Shown: positions 10,697-21,564, numbered from the stretch's first letter. The stretch: 64,000 nt of DNA from Candidatus Eremiobacter antarcticus (GCA_003244105.1 QHBK01000008.1:62001-126000); one strand, 5' to 3'. The notes: a model not told the origin generated them from the sequence alone. A program made the numbers and translations.

Positions 10697-12265
10697 ATGA
10701 AAACGGCAGGCGCTTCAGGGGATTCCCAACCAAAACGTGACGGCGCCCGCACACACCTGTTCGCGATTGCCATCGGCTCGAACATCGGAGACCGGCGGGG
10801 TAACATCGCCGCCGCGCTGCAGAAACTGCGCGCCCTGCTCTCCGTCACCCGCATTTCATCGGTATACGAGACGGAGCCCGTCGGGTACACGGATCAGCCC
10901 GACTTTTTGAACATGGCGTGCATCGGCATGACACATCTGCCGCCCTTGGCGCTGCGGCGGGAGCTCGCGCGGATCGAGCAGCAGCTTGGCAGGCACAGGA
11001 CCGTGCCCCAGGGGCCGAGGCCCATCGATCTCGACCTGCTGTTGTACGGAGAGGCGATCATCGATGACTCGGAGTGCATGATTCCTCACCCCGGATTGAC
11101 GTCACGAGCGTTTGTCCTGGTCCCATTGGCCGAAATCGCGCCCACCTGGCGAGAACCGCGCTCCGGCAAGACCGTCGATGAGTTGCTGGCAGCGGTGGAC
11201 ACGTCCGGCGTCCGGCTTTGCGAGCAAGGGCTCCTCACCCGCATCCGCCGCGATGTTCAGGAATCGCGGCCCCAAGTACCGATCGCTCTCAACAGGGTCG
11301 GCATCTGCGGCGTCAAGACGCTCGTGCAGCTGCCCGCTTCGCTCAGCGATCAGCGTTCGACCATAGCCGTGTTCGATATATACGCCGACTTGGACGCACA
11401 TCGAAGCGGCGTTCATATGTCGCGTTTTTCACAAGATCTGGAGGACGCGCTTGACGACCTCTCAGGAAGCGGCGGCGGCGTGAGCAATGTCGCTCTTGCG
11501 CTTGCGGAGCGCGTCGTCGCAAGCCAACGCGCGGAGCGTGCAGAGGTTGCGATGCGGGCTCCCTTGGCGCTGGCACGCGTGACACCCGCGAGCGCCATCC
11601 ACACTCACGAGTTCTACACCGTCGTATCGAAGGCGGTGGTAACGGCGGACCGTTCGCGCAAGCTTTTGGGTGTTGAGGCTGAGGGAATGACCGCTTGTCC
11701 GTGCGCGCAGACGATGGTGGCGGATTATTCCCGTGAGCGCCTCTTGAGCGAAGGCTTCAGCGAGGAGGAGATCGCCAAGGTCCTTGCGGCAATCCCGGTG
11801 GCCACGCACAATCAGCGCGCGCGCGGCGCGTTGATGGTGGGAAGCGACCATGACATCGATCTTCCGCGCATCATCGAGATCGTCGAACAGTCGATGTCGT
11901 CCGAGACATACGATCTGTTGAAGCGGCCGGACGAGCTCTTCATCGTCAACAAAGCTCATTCCGCGCCGCGCTTCGTGGAAGACGCCGTCAGAGAGATGTT
12001 GCGCTACGCACACGATGCGCTGGCGCACCTGCCCGATGCTGATTTTGTACTTGCTCGACAGATCAGCTTTGAGAGCATCCACAAGCACGACGCAGTGGCC
12101 GAGTCGTGCGCGACGTTGGGCGAGCTGCGCCGCGAACTGCGCGGACATCCGCACGTCACGCACACGACGCTGGAGCAGTGGCTCGACGGGAACGCAGCGG
12201 CTCGTCCGTCGGACGGTCTCACGGAAGCCACGAGCGGACCGGCGATCAAAGGCGCTCGCGCATGA
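10697..12265 (+). CDS. folK-folE2: Fusion of HPPK (FolK) with GTP cyclohydrolase FolE2/MptA
   Basis: A 522-residue two-domain folate enzyme. Residues 20-180 are HPPK: IAIGSNIGDR (24-33), SVYETEPVG (55-63) and the GPRPIDLDLLLYG signature (106-118). Residues about 190-500 are a type IB GTP cyclohydrolase: HMSRF (240-244), MTACPCAQ (331-338) and HNQRARG (about 372). The Cys within PCAQ should bind the catalytic metal. ACPCAQ is the form I associate with archaeal MptA-like enzymes, which make a neopterin cyclic phosphate, rather than with bacterial FolE2. The protein would combine the first pterin step with the pyrophosphokinase step. ATG at 10697 opens just before the HPPK fold; an in-frame TTG at 10613 is less likely. 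The stop overlaps the next start as ATGA. Confidence 0.9.
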   Translation: MKTAGASGDSQPKRDGARTHLFAIAIGSNIGDRRGNIAAALQKLRALLSVTRISSVYETEPVGYTDQPDFLNMACIGMTHLPPLALRRELARIEQQLGRHRTVPQGPRPIDLDLLLYGEAIIDDSECMIPHPGLTSRAFVLVPLAEIAPTWREPRSGKTVDELLAAVDTSGVRLCEQGLLTRIRRDVQESRPQVPIALNRVGICGVKTLVQLPASLSDQRSTIAVFDIYADLDAHRSGVHMSRFSQDLEDALDDLSGSGGGVSNVALALAERVVASQRAERAEVAMRAPLALARVTPASAIHTHEFYTVVSKAVVTADRSRKLLGVEAEGMTACPCAQTMVADYSRERLLSEGFSEEEIAKVLAAIPVATHNQRARGALMVGSDHDIDLPRIIEIVEQSMSSETYDLLKRPDELFIVNKAHSAPRFVEDAVREMLRYAHDALAHLPDADFVLARQISFESIHKHDAVAESCATLGELRRELRGHPHVTHTTLEQWLDGNAAARPSDGLTEATSGPAIKGARA

Positions 12266-13497
12266 ACTGGGAGATGGCAGCCGTTCCCTACTGGCCCATC
12301 CGGCGCCGCAAGCTTTTGAGACGGCGCCTTCTTTTGCTGACAGCGCTCCTGCTGGCCGCCGGCGGCGTGGTCGGCGTACGTCAGCATCTTGCATCTCAGC
12401 GCGCCGGAGAACGCGTGTTCAACGAGGTCGTGTCGACCATCTCGATACGGTATTACGATCCCTCATTTCATGGTCTCGACTGGCATGCGCTCGTCGAAAG
12501 CTACCGTCCTCAGGTTGAAGGCGCGAGGACGACGGCCGAGCGCTATCGTCTGCTGCAGCAGATGCTGGCGAGCTTAAGGGACAGTCACACGGCCGTATCA
12601 CCACCGGATGAGCTGGGCTCGAATGGGCAAGACGAAACAACCGGCGCCTTGGGGGCGGCCTTTGTCAGGCTCGGGCCAGATCGCGTGGTGCTGCGAGTTG
12701 CGCCTCGTTCTCCTGCGGCCTTGGCCGGTCTGCGTCCGGGCTTCATCGTATCGGAACGGCCAAGCTTCCAACGCTCGCCCGCGGGCAGCCGCTCGTATGC
12801 GGTTCGCGATCCTTTGAGCGGACGCCAGTGGCAGCGCAGCGTCCGCCTCGGGCCGCCGCATGCGTACGAATCGCTCGCCCCGCCGGATTTGGACTGGGGC
12901 ACGGTCGGTCACGGTGTCGGGTACTTGCGGATGGCATCGTTCCCCAACGGCATCGATGAAGCGCTCCGCTGGGCCATGGCCGATCTCGGCCACTATCCCG
13001 CGTTGGTGTTGGATCTGCGAGGCAATCCCGGCGGCTTGATCGACGCCGTCGACGCGACGGCCGGCATCTTCGTGCCCCCTGGCACCCTTGTCGTCAGCGG
13101 AGCGGGCCGATTCGGCTGGCTCGGGCGCAGATCGTTCTCAGCGAGCGGTAGCGTCGGCGCGCGCTACGGCGGTCGCGTCGCGGTCCTCGTCGACCGCATG
13201 AGCGAGAGCGGCGCGGAGGCGCTCGCTTCAGCGCTGCAGATCACTCATCGCGCGACGGTCGTGGGCACTCCGACCGCTCGCAAAGTCTTGGGCGTCGAGG
13301 TCGAACAGCGGCTCTTCGACGGCGGGCTCTTGCGGGTGGCCACTTTGAACATGCGTGACGCCCGCGGCGCCGTGTTGGAGGGCAAGGGCGTGACCCCGGA
13401 TATTTTTGCCGCTCGCACGGCGGCAGACATCGCTCGCGGACGGGATCCGCAGTTGCGCGCAGCCCTCGCCTCGCTCGAACGTCAGCGCTCGCGCTAA
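12262..13497 (+). CDS. S41 family carboxyl-terminal processing peptidase, membrane anchored
   Basis: A 411-residue protein: a basic N-terminus and one transmembrane helix (about 24-42), a helical N-terminal domain, a PDZ-like segment (about 125-210) and the S41 protease core. DRMSESGAEA corresponds to the family serine motif with Ser316 the likely nucleophile. Lys341 in TARKVLG lies exactly 25 residues later, the same spacing as the Ser-Lys dyad of E. coli Tsp. It ends with GKGVTPDI, also typical. It should cleave proteins on the outer face of the inner membrane. ATG at 12262 overlaps the folK-folE2 stop by 4 nt; a functional link with folate synthesis is not obvious. Confidence 0.88.
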   Translation: MNWEMAAVPYWPIRRRKLLRRRLLLLTALLLAAGGVVGVRQHLASQRAGERVFNEVVSTISIRYYDPSFHGLDWHALVESYRPQVEGARTTAERYRLLQQMLASLRDSHTAVSPPDELGSNGQDETTGALGAAFVRLGPDRVVLRVAPRSPAALAGLRPGFIVSERPSFQRSPAGSRSYAVRDPLSGRQWQRSVRLGPPHAYESLAPPDLDWGTVGHGVGYLRMASFPNGIDEALRWAMADLGHYPALVLDLRGNPGGLIDAVDATAGIFVPPGTLVVSGAGRFGWLGRRSFSASGSVGARYGGRVAVLVDRMSESGAEALASALQITHRATVVGTPTARKVLGVEVEQRLFDGGLLRVATLNMRDARGAVLEGKGVTPDIFAARTAADIARGRDPQLRAALASLERQRSR

Positions 13498-13889
13498 ATT
13501 TGCTCCGCCTGCGCCTGCGCTCGACCTGTCGGCGCAGAAGAAAGAGTCTCGCGCACGGTGCACTCAAGCTGATCGCGCCCGACAATGCGCGCGCGGTTAG
13601 CCGAACTGCGGGCTTTCATTAGGTCATTCTCGCGGACGTCCACCAGCAGAACCGGGATGTCGCGCGTGTTGAAACCGTCGCCTAGGTAACGCGCGCACTC
13701 GAAGGCATGCGACGGCAGCCGGCTGCAGGCGATCACGATCACGTCAGGCCGGCGCACGTTGACCGCCTCGAAGAAGACCGGCCAGCGCGGCTCAGCCTCG
13801 GCCACGTCCATGGCGTCATGACTCAAGAGATCGCGCCGCGCGCCGCACTCCGGATCGTTGCGGAACTGCAAAAGCAGGATCGTATGCAT
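13494..13889 (-). CDS. Small receiver-like protein lacking the phospho-acceptor
   Basis: A 131-residue protein with the alternating hydrophobic strands of a CheY-like fold: HTILLLQF at the start, [10 protein letters not shown] in the middle and DIPVLLVDV later. Where a receiver domain has the phosphorylated Asp (PDxxxxD), this protein has Ala-Cys-Ser, so I read it as a pseudo-receiver; fold assignment is by pattern only. It converges on the S41 peptidase (stops overlap by 4 nt) and is divergent from pccB with a 59-bp gap. ATG at 13889 is the only good start. No partner kinase is adjacent. Confidence 0.65.
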   Translation of the reverse strand: MHTILLLQFRNDPECGARRDLLSHDAMDVAEAEPRWPVFFEAVNVRRPDVIVIACSRLPSHAFECARYLGDGFNTRDIPVLLVDVRENDLMKARSSANRARIVGRDQLECTVRETLSSAPTGRAQAQAEQI

Positions 13890-13948
13890 GCGCGCCGTTT
13901 CGCGTTCAGCCTGAAAGGTCCGCTGTGCGCTTTGCCAAAGCGGCGTGC

Positions 13949-15498
<1,550 letters not shown>

Positions 15499-15499
<1 letters not shown>

Positions 15500-15696
15500 T
15501 GCGGGTCTTGAGCGTGAGTCCGCGGCCGTCGCCCTTTGAGATGTCGGCCATTCGGGCCGCCCTGTCCGCGCTGACCAAGAAAGAGGCGCCGCTGTCGAGG
15601 CGTTCGCTTCGCTATCAAGACGCCGCAAGAAGCGGCGCGAGGCATGCCTCTTGGGCTGCCGTCGCGAGAGCCGAAGCCCTCCACGACGGTGTTTAA
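15499..15696 (+). CDS. Small protein between carboxylase beta and alpha genes, possible epsilon-like subunit
   Basis: A 65-residue reading frame locked between its neighbours: its ATG overlaps the pccB stop (TGATG) and its TAA lies 8 nt inside pccA. The sequence has PSPFEMSAIRAAL, a basic serine-rich middle (SRRSLRY) and a C-terminal SWAAVARAEAL helix. Actinobacterial acyl-CoA carboxylases carry an epsilon subunit (PccE/AccE) of similar size, with an N-terminal helix and a Trp-containing C-terminus. By size, position and pattern this could be a counterpart, but the match is loose. If it is not translated, pccA would follow pccB after an unusual 190-bp gap in a tightly packed operon. Confidence 0.62.
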
Positions 15697-17464
15697 GCGC
15701 GTCCTCATCGCCAACCGCGGCGAGATCGCCGTGCGCGTCGCACGCGCTTGCCGCGAACTGGGCATCCAAACGGTAGCCGTCTTCTCGGACGCCGATCGCA
15801 CCAACGCACACGTCACAGCGGCCGACGAAGCCTACCACATCGGGCCCGCGCGAGCGGCCGATTCCTACCTCAACGTGCAACGCCTCATCGAAACTGCGCA
15901 GCGCGCTGAATGCGACGCGATCCATCCGGGCTACGGTTTCTTGGCTGAGAACGCCGGCTTCGCTCGCGCTTGCGCCGCTGCCGGCCTGACCTTTATCGGG
16001 CCGTCGCCCGGCGTCATGGAAGAGATGGGCGACAAGATCCAGGCGCGACTGCGCGCGGCGAACGCCGGTTTTCCCGTTGTTCCCGGTTCGACGGAAGCCG
16101 TGGCTGAGGTGGCGCACGCGCTGTCGCTGGCCGACAGCCTCGGTTATCCGGTGGCCATCAAAGCATCCGCGGGGGGCGGCGGCAAAGGCCTGAAGATCGC
16201 GCACGAGCGCGCGGCTGTGGCGCAAGCGTTCTCGCTCGCCGCCAAAGAGGCGGCCGCCTATTTCGGCGACGGGCGCGTCTATCTCGAGCGCTACCTGGCT
16301 GCTCCCAAGCACGTCGAAATTCAGATCCTGGGCGACAAACACGGTCACGTGATACATCTGGGTGAGCGCGACTGCTCGCTGCAGCGACGCCACCAGAAAC
16401 TGGTTGAGGAAACGCCGGCGCTCATATCCGCCGGCACGCGCAGGCGCATGCTCGAAGCCGCCGTCGGCTTGGCCCTCGCGATGCACTACGACAGCGCAGG
16501 CACGATCGAGTGCCTGGTGGAGGGCGACGAGTTTTTCTTCTTGGAGATGAACACGCGCATCCAAGTCGAGCACACCATCAGCGAAGCCGTCTACGGAATC
16601 GATCTGGTCAAAGCGCAGATCCGGATCGCCGCAGGCGAGGCGCTGTGGCTCTCACAAGCCGACATCGTGGCGCGCGGTCATGCCATCGAGTGCCGCATCA
16701 ACGCCGAAGCGCCGCTGCAGGAATTCTCAGCAAGTCCGGGGCTCATCTCCGCATATCGCGAGCCTGGCGGCCCTGGCGTTCGCGTCGATGCCGCCGCCTA
16801 TGCCGGCTGGAACATCCCAACCGATTACGACTCCCTCATCGCAAAATTGATCGCATGGGGCATGGATCGTGAGGAAGCTCGCCTGCGGATGTTGCGGGCG
16901 CTGGCGGAGTTCACCGTCTCAGGCGTCACGACCACCATCCCGCTGTTTCAAGCGCTCTTGGAAAGCGACGAGTTTCGGGCGGGCTCGTACAGCACGTCGA
17001 CGGTCGAGACATTCATGGCAGATCGCCGTTCCGATATCGCGCGCGCGTATGACTCGGCGGCTCAGCGGCTCGACGATGATCGAACGCCAACCACCGCCGC
17101 CGCAGACGGAAACTCCGATTCGACTGCTCTGACCGTGGAGGTGAACGGCAAGCGCTTCGAGGTACGAGTCAGCGGCTGGAAGGTTGGGCCTAAGGCCGGG
17201 TCGCGGCCTTCTGCGCGCCATCGCCCGGTGAAACAGGTAGCCTCAACAGGTGCGTGCGTGCAGGCGCCGATGCACGGCGTCTTGTCGGAGATCAGGGTGA
17301 AGCCGGACGACGCGGTCACTCAAGGACAGGTGATCGCCACGATTGAGGCCATGAAGATGATGAACGAGGTGATCGCTCACCGCTCCGGAGTGGTGAAGTC
17401 GGTCGAAGCGGCGCCCGGTTCGACGTGCGAGGCGGGCGCGTGCATCGTCACGCTCACTGAGTGA
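15689..17464 (+). CDS. pccA: Propionyl/acyl-CoA carboxylase alpha subunit (biotin carboxylase plus biotin carrier)
   Basis: A 591-residue protein with all parts of an alpha chain: N-terminal fold ([16 protein letters not shown] from residue 4), ATP-grasp with the glycine-rich KASAGGGGKGLK, catalytic EMNTRIQVEH, biotin carboxylase C-terminal domain, and a biotinyl domain with EAMKMMNE, where Lys556 is the biotinylation site. It carboxylates biotin with ATP and bicarbonate for the PccB reaction. GTG at 15689 gives the usual N-terminus; ATG at 15644 would add 15 residues inside the preceding small gene. Confidence 0.93.
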   Translation: MFKRVLIANRGEIAVRVARACRELGIQTVAVFSDADRTNAHVTAADEAYHIGPARAADSYLNVQRLIETAQRAECDAIHPGYGFLAENAGFARACAAAGLTFIGPSPGVMEEMGDKIQARLRAANAGFPVVPGSTEAVAEVAHALSLADSLGYPVAIKASAGGGGKGLKIAHERAAVAQAFSLAAKEAAAYFGDGRVYLERYLAAPKHVEIQILGDKHGHVIHLGERDCSLQRRHQKLVEETPALISAGTRRRMLEAAVGLALAMHYDSAGTIECLVEGDEFFFLEMNTRIQVEHTISEAVYGIDLVKAQIRIAAGEALWLSQADIVARGHAIECRINAEAPLQEFSASPGLISAYREPGGPGVRVDAAAYAGWNIPTDYDSLIAKLIAWGMDREEARLRMLRALAEFTVSGVTTTIPLFQALLESDEFRAGSYSTSTVETFMADRRSDIARAYDSAAQRLDDDRTPTTAAADGNSDSTALTVEVNGKRFEVRVSGWKVGPKAGSRPSARHRPVKQVASTGACVQAPMHGVLSEIRVKPDDAVTQGQVIATIEAMKMMNEVIAHRSGVVKSVEAAPGSTCEAGACIVTLTE

Positions 17465-17603
17465 ACTGCAACTCCGCTTTCTTCCCGTCAGTTCCCCGCG
17501 GCTCGAGCGCCGGCGCATTCTGAAACGCCGCAGGCTGAAACGATCGGCGATTCACGACCGGCGGATGCTGCACGACCGCGACTGTATTCTTGCTGCGAGC
17601 CAT
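17454..17603 (-). CDS. Hypothetical small basic protein
   Basis: A 49-residue open frame starting ATG at 17603 with a GAAAGG ribosome site 8-9 nt upstream. It is antisense to the gap between pccA and the mutase and overlaps the last 11 nt of pccA. The product begins MARSKNTVAVV and is rich in Arg, Gln and Pro, with no signal or membrane segment. The ribosome site and the otherwise empty gap are the only support; no family is recognised. It may be spurious. Confidence 0.3.
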   Translation of the reverse strand: MARSKNTVAVVQHPPVVNRRSFQPAAFQNAPALEPRGTDGKKAELQFTQ

Positions 17604-17687
17604 GACACGGCCTTTCTTTTTTGAGCGTCTGCGGCGGTTCGAAAGACGTTCGAAGGGCCACACAACGCACCTTTGGCGGGCGCACGG

Positions 17688-19319
17688 ATGCCAATCGGCG
17701 GAACTGCGCCCGATGCCGCTGAAAAGCGGCGTATGCGGCAACGAACGACCGGCAGCGGCATCCACATCAAACCTTGCTACACAGCGGGCGACGTCGATGA
17801 CCTGGATCTCAGCGCGCAACCCAAGCCCGGCGAGTTCCCGTTCGCGCGGGGCATCCAAGAGACGATGTACCGCGGCCGGCTATGGACCATGCGCCAGTAC
17901 GCCGGCTTTGCCAGCGCGGCCGAATCAAACGCCCGCTATCGCTATTTGCTGGCTCATGGCCAGACGGGCCTCTCGGTGGCGTTCGACCTGCCCACGCAGA
18001 TGGGCTACGATTCCGACTCGCCCATGGCCGCGGGTGAAGTCGGGCGCACGGGCGTCGCGATCGACAGCGTCGATGACATGGAGGCGCTCTTCGACGGGAT
18101 TCCCATGGCTGACGTCAGCGTCTCGATGACCATCAACGCGCCGGCTGCTATTCTGCTGGCGATGTATCTGGCGGTGGCGCGCCGTCGCGGCATCCCATTC
18201 GAAAAGCTTTCGGGAACGTCGCAGAACGACATCCTCAAAGAATACGCGGCGCGAGGCACCTACATCTACCCACCCGCAGCCTCGATGCGGCTGGTCACCG
18301 ATCTGATGCGTTACTGTGCCAACAACGTGCCCGGCTGGAACACGATCAGCGTGAGCGGCTACCACATCCGCGAGGCGGGCGCCACCGCCGTGCAAGAGCT
18401 GGCGTTCACGCTTGCCAACGCTCGCGCGTACCTCGAGGCGGCCGTCAACGCGGGCCTGAGCGTCGACTCGGTCGCGCCGCGCATGTCGTTTTTCTGGAAC
18501 GCCCACAACAACTTCTTCGAGGAGATCGCGAAGTTTCGCGCCGCCCGCATGCTGTGGGCGCAGCTCGTTCGGGAAACGTTCGGCGCCCGCTCCGACCGGT
18601 CGTGGCGCATGCGCTTCCATACCCAGACGGGCGGATCGACGCTCACCGCACAAGATCCGGAGAACAACGTCGTGCGCGTGGCGCTGCAGGCCCTGGCCGC
18701 GGTGTTGGGCGGAACGCAGTCGCTCCACACCAACGGACAGGATGAAGCGCTCGCGCTGCCCACCGCCCAGTCGGCCAAAACAGCGCTTCGCACTCAGCAG
18801 ATCATCGCCCATGAAAGCGGTGTGCCGGACACGGCCGATCCCCTGGGCGGCTCGTACTTCGTCGAGCGCTTGACGGCCGACATGGCCGCTGCGGCGCAGC
18901 AGCTCTTGACCGAAGTCGCCGAGCGCGGCGGAGCGGTGAGTGTCATCGAGAGCGGCTGGATGCAAGAGCAGATCGCGGACAGCGCCTACCGCGCCCAACG
19001 CGCAATCGAAAACGGAGACAGCATCGTTGTCGGCGTCAACAAGTACATCGACGCCGCTGCATTCGCTCAAGCTCCACAACTGCAACGCATCGACCCCTCA
19101 CTGGAGCGCGAGCAGCGGGAGCGTATTGCGGCGGTCCGCGGGAGGCGCGACAGCGCGCGCGCAAGCGCCGCCTTGGAGGGTATACGCCGTGCAGCCGAGG
19201 ACGATGCTGCGCTAATGCCGCTGTTCATCGAGGCAGTCGATCGCGGCTGCACGCTCGGCGAAGTCTGCGATGCGCTCCGCGAAATTTTTTCGGTCTATCG
19301 CCCGGTGGCTGCGGTGTGA
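17688..19319 (+). CDS. mcmA: Methylmalonyl-CoA mutase large (catalytic) subunit without B12 domain
   Basis: A 543-residue protein covering only the TIM-barrel substrate domain. [13 protein letters not shown] and [17 protein letters not shown] near the start, [24 protein letters not shown] and [13 protein letters not shown] are standard mutase segments. The chain stops where a fused enzyme would enter the cobalamin domain, so a separate small B12-binding subunit must exist; none is in the window. It converts (R)-methylmalonyl-CoA to succinyl-CoA; an isobutyryl-CoA mutase-type large subunit is the main alternative, but the carboxylase and epimerase neighbours favour methylmalonyl-CoA. ATG 17688 is preferred to TTG 17673. 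The stop overlaps the next start as GTGA. Confidence 0.92.
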   Translation: MPIGGTAPDAAEKRRMRQRTTGSGIHIKPCYTAGDVDDLDLSAQPKPGEFPFARGIQETMYRGRLWTMRQYAGFASAAESNARYRYLLAHGQTGLSVAFDLPTQMGYDSDSPMAAGEVGRTGVAIDSVDDMEALFDGIPMADVSVSMTINAPAAILLAMYLAVARRRGIPFEKLSGTSQNDILKEYAARGTYIYPPAASMRLVTDLMRYCANNVPGWNTISVSGYHIREAGATAVQELAFTLANARAYLEAAVNAGLSVDSVAPRMSFFWNAHNNFFEEIAKFRAARMLWAQLVRETFGARSDRSWRMRFHTQTGGSTLTAQDPENNVVRVALQALAAVLGGTQSLHTNGQDEALALPTAQSAKTALRTQQIIAHESGVPDTADPLGGSYFVERLTADMAAAAQQLLTEVAERGGAVSVIESGWMQEQIADSAYRAQRAIENGDSIVVGVNKYIDAAAFAQAPQLQRIDPSLEREQRERIAAVRGRRDSARASAALEGIRRAAEDDAALMPLFIEAVDRGCTLGEVCDALREIFSVYRPVAAV

Positions 19320-19741
19320 CGCACGCAAACGCCTTGGACCACGTCGCGGTGGTGGTAGCGGATCTGGAAGCCAGCCAGCAGGTGTACGCGATGCTGGGCT
19401 TCGGGGTGGCGTATCGCGAGCGCGTCGAGGAGCAGGGAGTCGACATCGTCGGGCTGCGAGCGGGCGACACCGTCATCGAGCTGCTGAAACCGCTGAACGC
19501 CGAGTCCGGGATCTCCACTTTTTTGGGTGACCGGAGGTCAAAGCTGCACCATATCGCCTACCGCGTGGACGACCTCGAAGCGGAGCTCAAACGTCTCAAG
19601 TCAGCCGGCGTTCCCCTCATCGACGAGAAGCCCCGCCGGGGAGCCCATGGGAATCGCATCGCCTTCATCCATCCTTCTTTTTCAGGCGGCACGCTCATCG
19701 AGCTGTGTCAGCCGCCTGAGCGTTCGGGTTCCCCCAGATGA
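19316..19741 (+). CDS. mce: Methylmalonyl-CoA epimerase
   Basis: A 141-residue VOC/glyoxalase-fold protein. [11 protein letters not shown] (residues 7-17) carries the first metal His, [11 protein letters not shown] near residue 78 the second, and the C-terminal [10 protein letters not shown] the acidic ligand; this is the standard epimerase pattern. It interconverts (S)- and (R)-methylmalonyl-CoA between carboxylase and mutase. GTG at 19316 overlaps the mutase stop (GTGA) and the stop overlaps the methyltransferase start (ATGA), so all three are coupled. Confidence 0.93.
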   Translation: MTHANALDHVAVVVADLEASQQVYAMLGFGVAYRERVEEQGVDIVGLRAGDTVIELLKPLNAESGISTFLGDRRSKLHHIAYRVDDLEAELKRLKSAGVPLIDEKPRRGAHGNRIAFIHPSFSGGTLIELCQPPERSGSPR

Positions 19742-20469
19742 CGACCGAGGCCGTGTGGCGAGAATCGGATTCAGAGCTGTTCTTGAGATTCGGGCGCGCG
19801 TTCACACCGGGCTGGGCCGAATTGCGCGAAAGCTTTCTGCACGTGATCCCGGCGGCGGCCGAAGAGCGCTTTTGCTGCGTCGACATCGGCGCGGGGAGCG
19901 GCTGGCTCAGCGAGGCGATCCTGCACCGCCTCCCGGGTTCGCAGGTCGTCGCGCTCGACGGCTCAGAGGCGATGCTCGAACATGCCGCCAGCCGCTTGAG
20001 TGCGTTTTCAACGCGCTTCACGACGGTGAAGTTCGACCTCGAGAACTTTTCCTGGATCGAGCATCTGCCCGCGCGTCCTCGCTGCTTCGTGAGCTGTCTG
20101 GTCATCCACCATCTGCCCGACGAGCGAAAGCGACGCCTCTTCGCGGCGCTGTATGACGCGCTGGAAACAGGCGGTGGGCTTTTGATGGCCGATCTCGTGC
20201 GGCCGCTCGGGGAGACAGCCCGAGAGCTGTACGCTCGTGCGTGGGAGCAGAGCGTGCTGCAGCAGTCGCGCGATCTCTTCGGCGATGCGCGGGCGTACGA
20301 AGCGTTCGTCGAGCGGCGCTGGAACTATTACCGTTATCCCGATCCTATGGACCAGCCGTCCACCCAGCCCGAGCTGCTATGCTGGTTCGCTGAAAGCGGC
20401 TTCAAGGACGTCGAGGTGCTGTGGGCTTACGCCGGTCACGTGTTGATCGCAGGCTTCAAGAAGACATGA
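19738..20469 (+). CDS. Class I SAM-dependent methyltransferase
   Basis: A 243-residue protein with a Rossmann methyltransferase core: VDIGAGSGW (48-56) binds SAM, VVALDGSEAMLE is the post-II acidic region, and CLVIHHLPDERK is motif IV. The substrate cannot be inferred; it is not a recognised UbiE or cobalamin methyltransferase. Translational coupling to the epimerase (ATGA) places it in the propionate operon. It converges on a secreted hydrolase, overlapping its 3' end by 14 nt. Confidence 0.85.
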   Translation: MTTEAVWRESDSELFLRFGRAFTPGWAELRESFLHVIPAAAEERFCCVDIGAGSGWLSEAILHRLPGSQVVALDGSEAMLEHAASRLSAFSTRFTTVKFDLENFSWIEHLPARPRCFVSCLVIHHLPDERKRRLFAALYDALETGGGLLMADLVRPLGETARELYARAWEQSVLQQSRDLFGDARAYEAFVERRWNYYRYPDPMDQPSTQPELLCWFAESGFKDVEVLWAYAGHVLIAGFKKT

Positions 20470-21493
20470 CTCCTTTGAGCATGTCGGTCCATGCCTTCAC
20501 AAACGCGTTGCGAATCGTGCCGATCGCGTGGCGGCCTCCGGGCTCCTCATAGTAAGCGGTATGAATGCGTGCGGAGCGAAGGGCTTCGACCGTGCGTCGC
20601 GCATATTCGGCCGGCACGGTGCTGTCGTCTGATCCTTGGACGACGTACACGGGTTTGTCATGGAAGGCTTGCAGCGAGGCCTCACGGTTCGCCTCGGTCA
20701 ACGCTCCCGACGCGCATAAGAGCGCGCTCCACATCTCCGGGTGTACGCGCCCGACATCGAACACGCCGAAACCGCCCATCGAGTGACCGGCCAGATAGAC
20801 GCGCTTCTTGTCGATGTTCAGCTCGCGCTGCGCAAGCTCGACCAACTGGTAGATCTCGCGCGGCGCGGGTTGCGCATAGTGAGAGTCTCCGCGAGCGTAC
20901 GGAGCGATGACGATGGAGCCCGTCGAGGCGGCTGCCTGGCGGATCCACGGCGATGCGATCTCGTCAGCTTCGGTCTGAGTGTAACCGTGCAGAAATATCA
21001 CCAGCGGGGCGGGCGTTCGCGGGTCGTAAGACGGAGGCACGAACACCCCAGCCGGCTGCAGCTTGCCGTCCGCGACGGAACGAAAGGCGATGTCGTCCAT
21101 GCCTCGTATGGCATGCAGCGGCTGCGTCCGCCCGCCAGCTAACTGTGCGATGAGCCGCCCGTCCAGATCGGCGACCGCCTGCGCATACTCGAGATACAAC
21201 GCGGCTGAGAGCCACTGCGGCCGTGCGGCGGCGCCGAACTCGCCGCTTTCCGCGTCCAGTCGAACCTGCAGAATTGCTGCCATTCCCGAGCGCGCGTCGA
21301 TCTCGCGGAAATGGTCGACCAACTGAGCGCGCGTCGCCGCCATCTTCGAAGCGAAGTGCTGCCAATCGGACGATTCCGATGCGAGCGCCGCAGGGCCGCG
21401 CGCACCAGCCACGGCGAACAGCGCGATCGCCGTCACCCATCTCGCTCGCAGCGGGCGCTCGCGAAGCGCGGCGAATTGCATTTTTGAAGCCAT
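20456..21493 (-). CDS. Secreted alpha/beta hydrolase (prolyl oligopeptidase/PHB-depolymerase-like esterase)
   Basis: About 345 residues. A signal-peptide-like N-terminus (RARWVTAIALFAVAGARG) precedes a roughly 100-residue helical region and an alpha/beta hydrolase domain. LVIFLHGYTQ is the oxyanion strand, LAGHSMGGFGV holds the nucleophile Ser, GSDDSTVP the Asp and GGRHAIGT the His. The domain resembles secreted esterases of the PHB-depolymerase/ferulate-esterase group. ATG at 21493 is preferred because it keeps the signal sequence; upstream in-frame codons add nothing recognisable. Export is inferred; the natural ester or peptide substrate is unknown. Confidence 0.82.
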   Translation of the reverse strand: MASKMQFAALRERPLRARWVTAIALFAVAGARGPAALASESSDWQHFASKMAATRAQLVDHFREIDARSGMAAILQVRLDAESGEFGAAARPQWLSAALYLEYAQAVADLDGRLIAQLAGGRTQPLHAIRGMDDIAFRSVADGKLQPAGVFVPPSYDPRTPAPLVIFLHGYTQTEADEIASPWIRQAAASTGSIVIAPYARGDSHYAQPAPREIYQLVELAQRELNIDKKRVYLAGHSMGGFGVFDVGRVHPEMWSALLCASGALTEANREASLQAFHDKPVYVVQGSDDSTVPAEYARRTVEALRSARIHTAYYEEPGGRHAIGTIRNAFVKAWTDMLKGVMSS

Positions 21494-21564
21494 GCAGGAG
21501 TGGCTAAACGCAAACCCGATTGTTCGAGGTTGAAGGGAGCGGGCGCGCGTTCCGCGGCGAGTCA

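Noticed and set aside
17488-17694. 68-codon minus-strand frame opposite the mutase leader
   Set aside because: No ribosome site and no family; the 49-codon frame in another phase has better, though weak, support.
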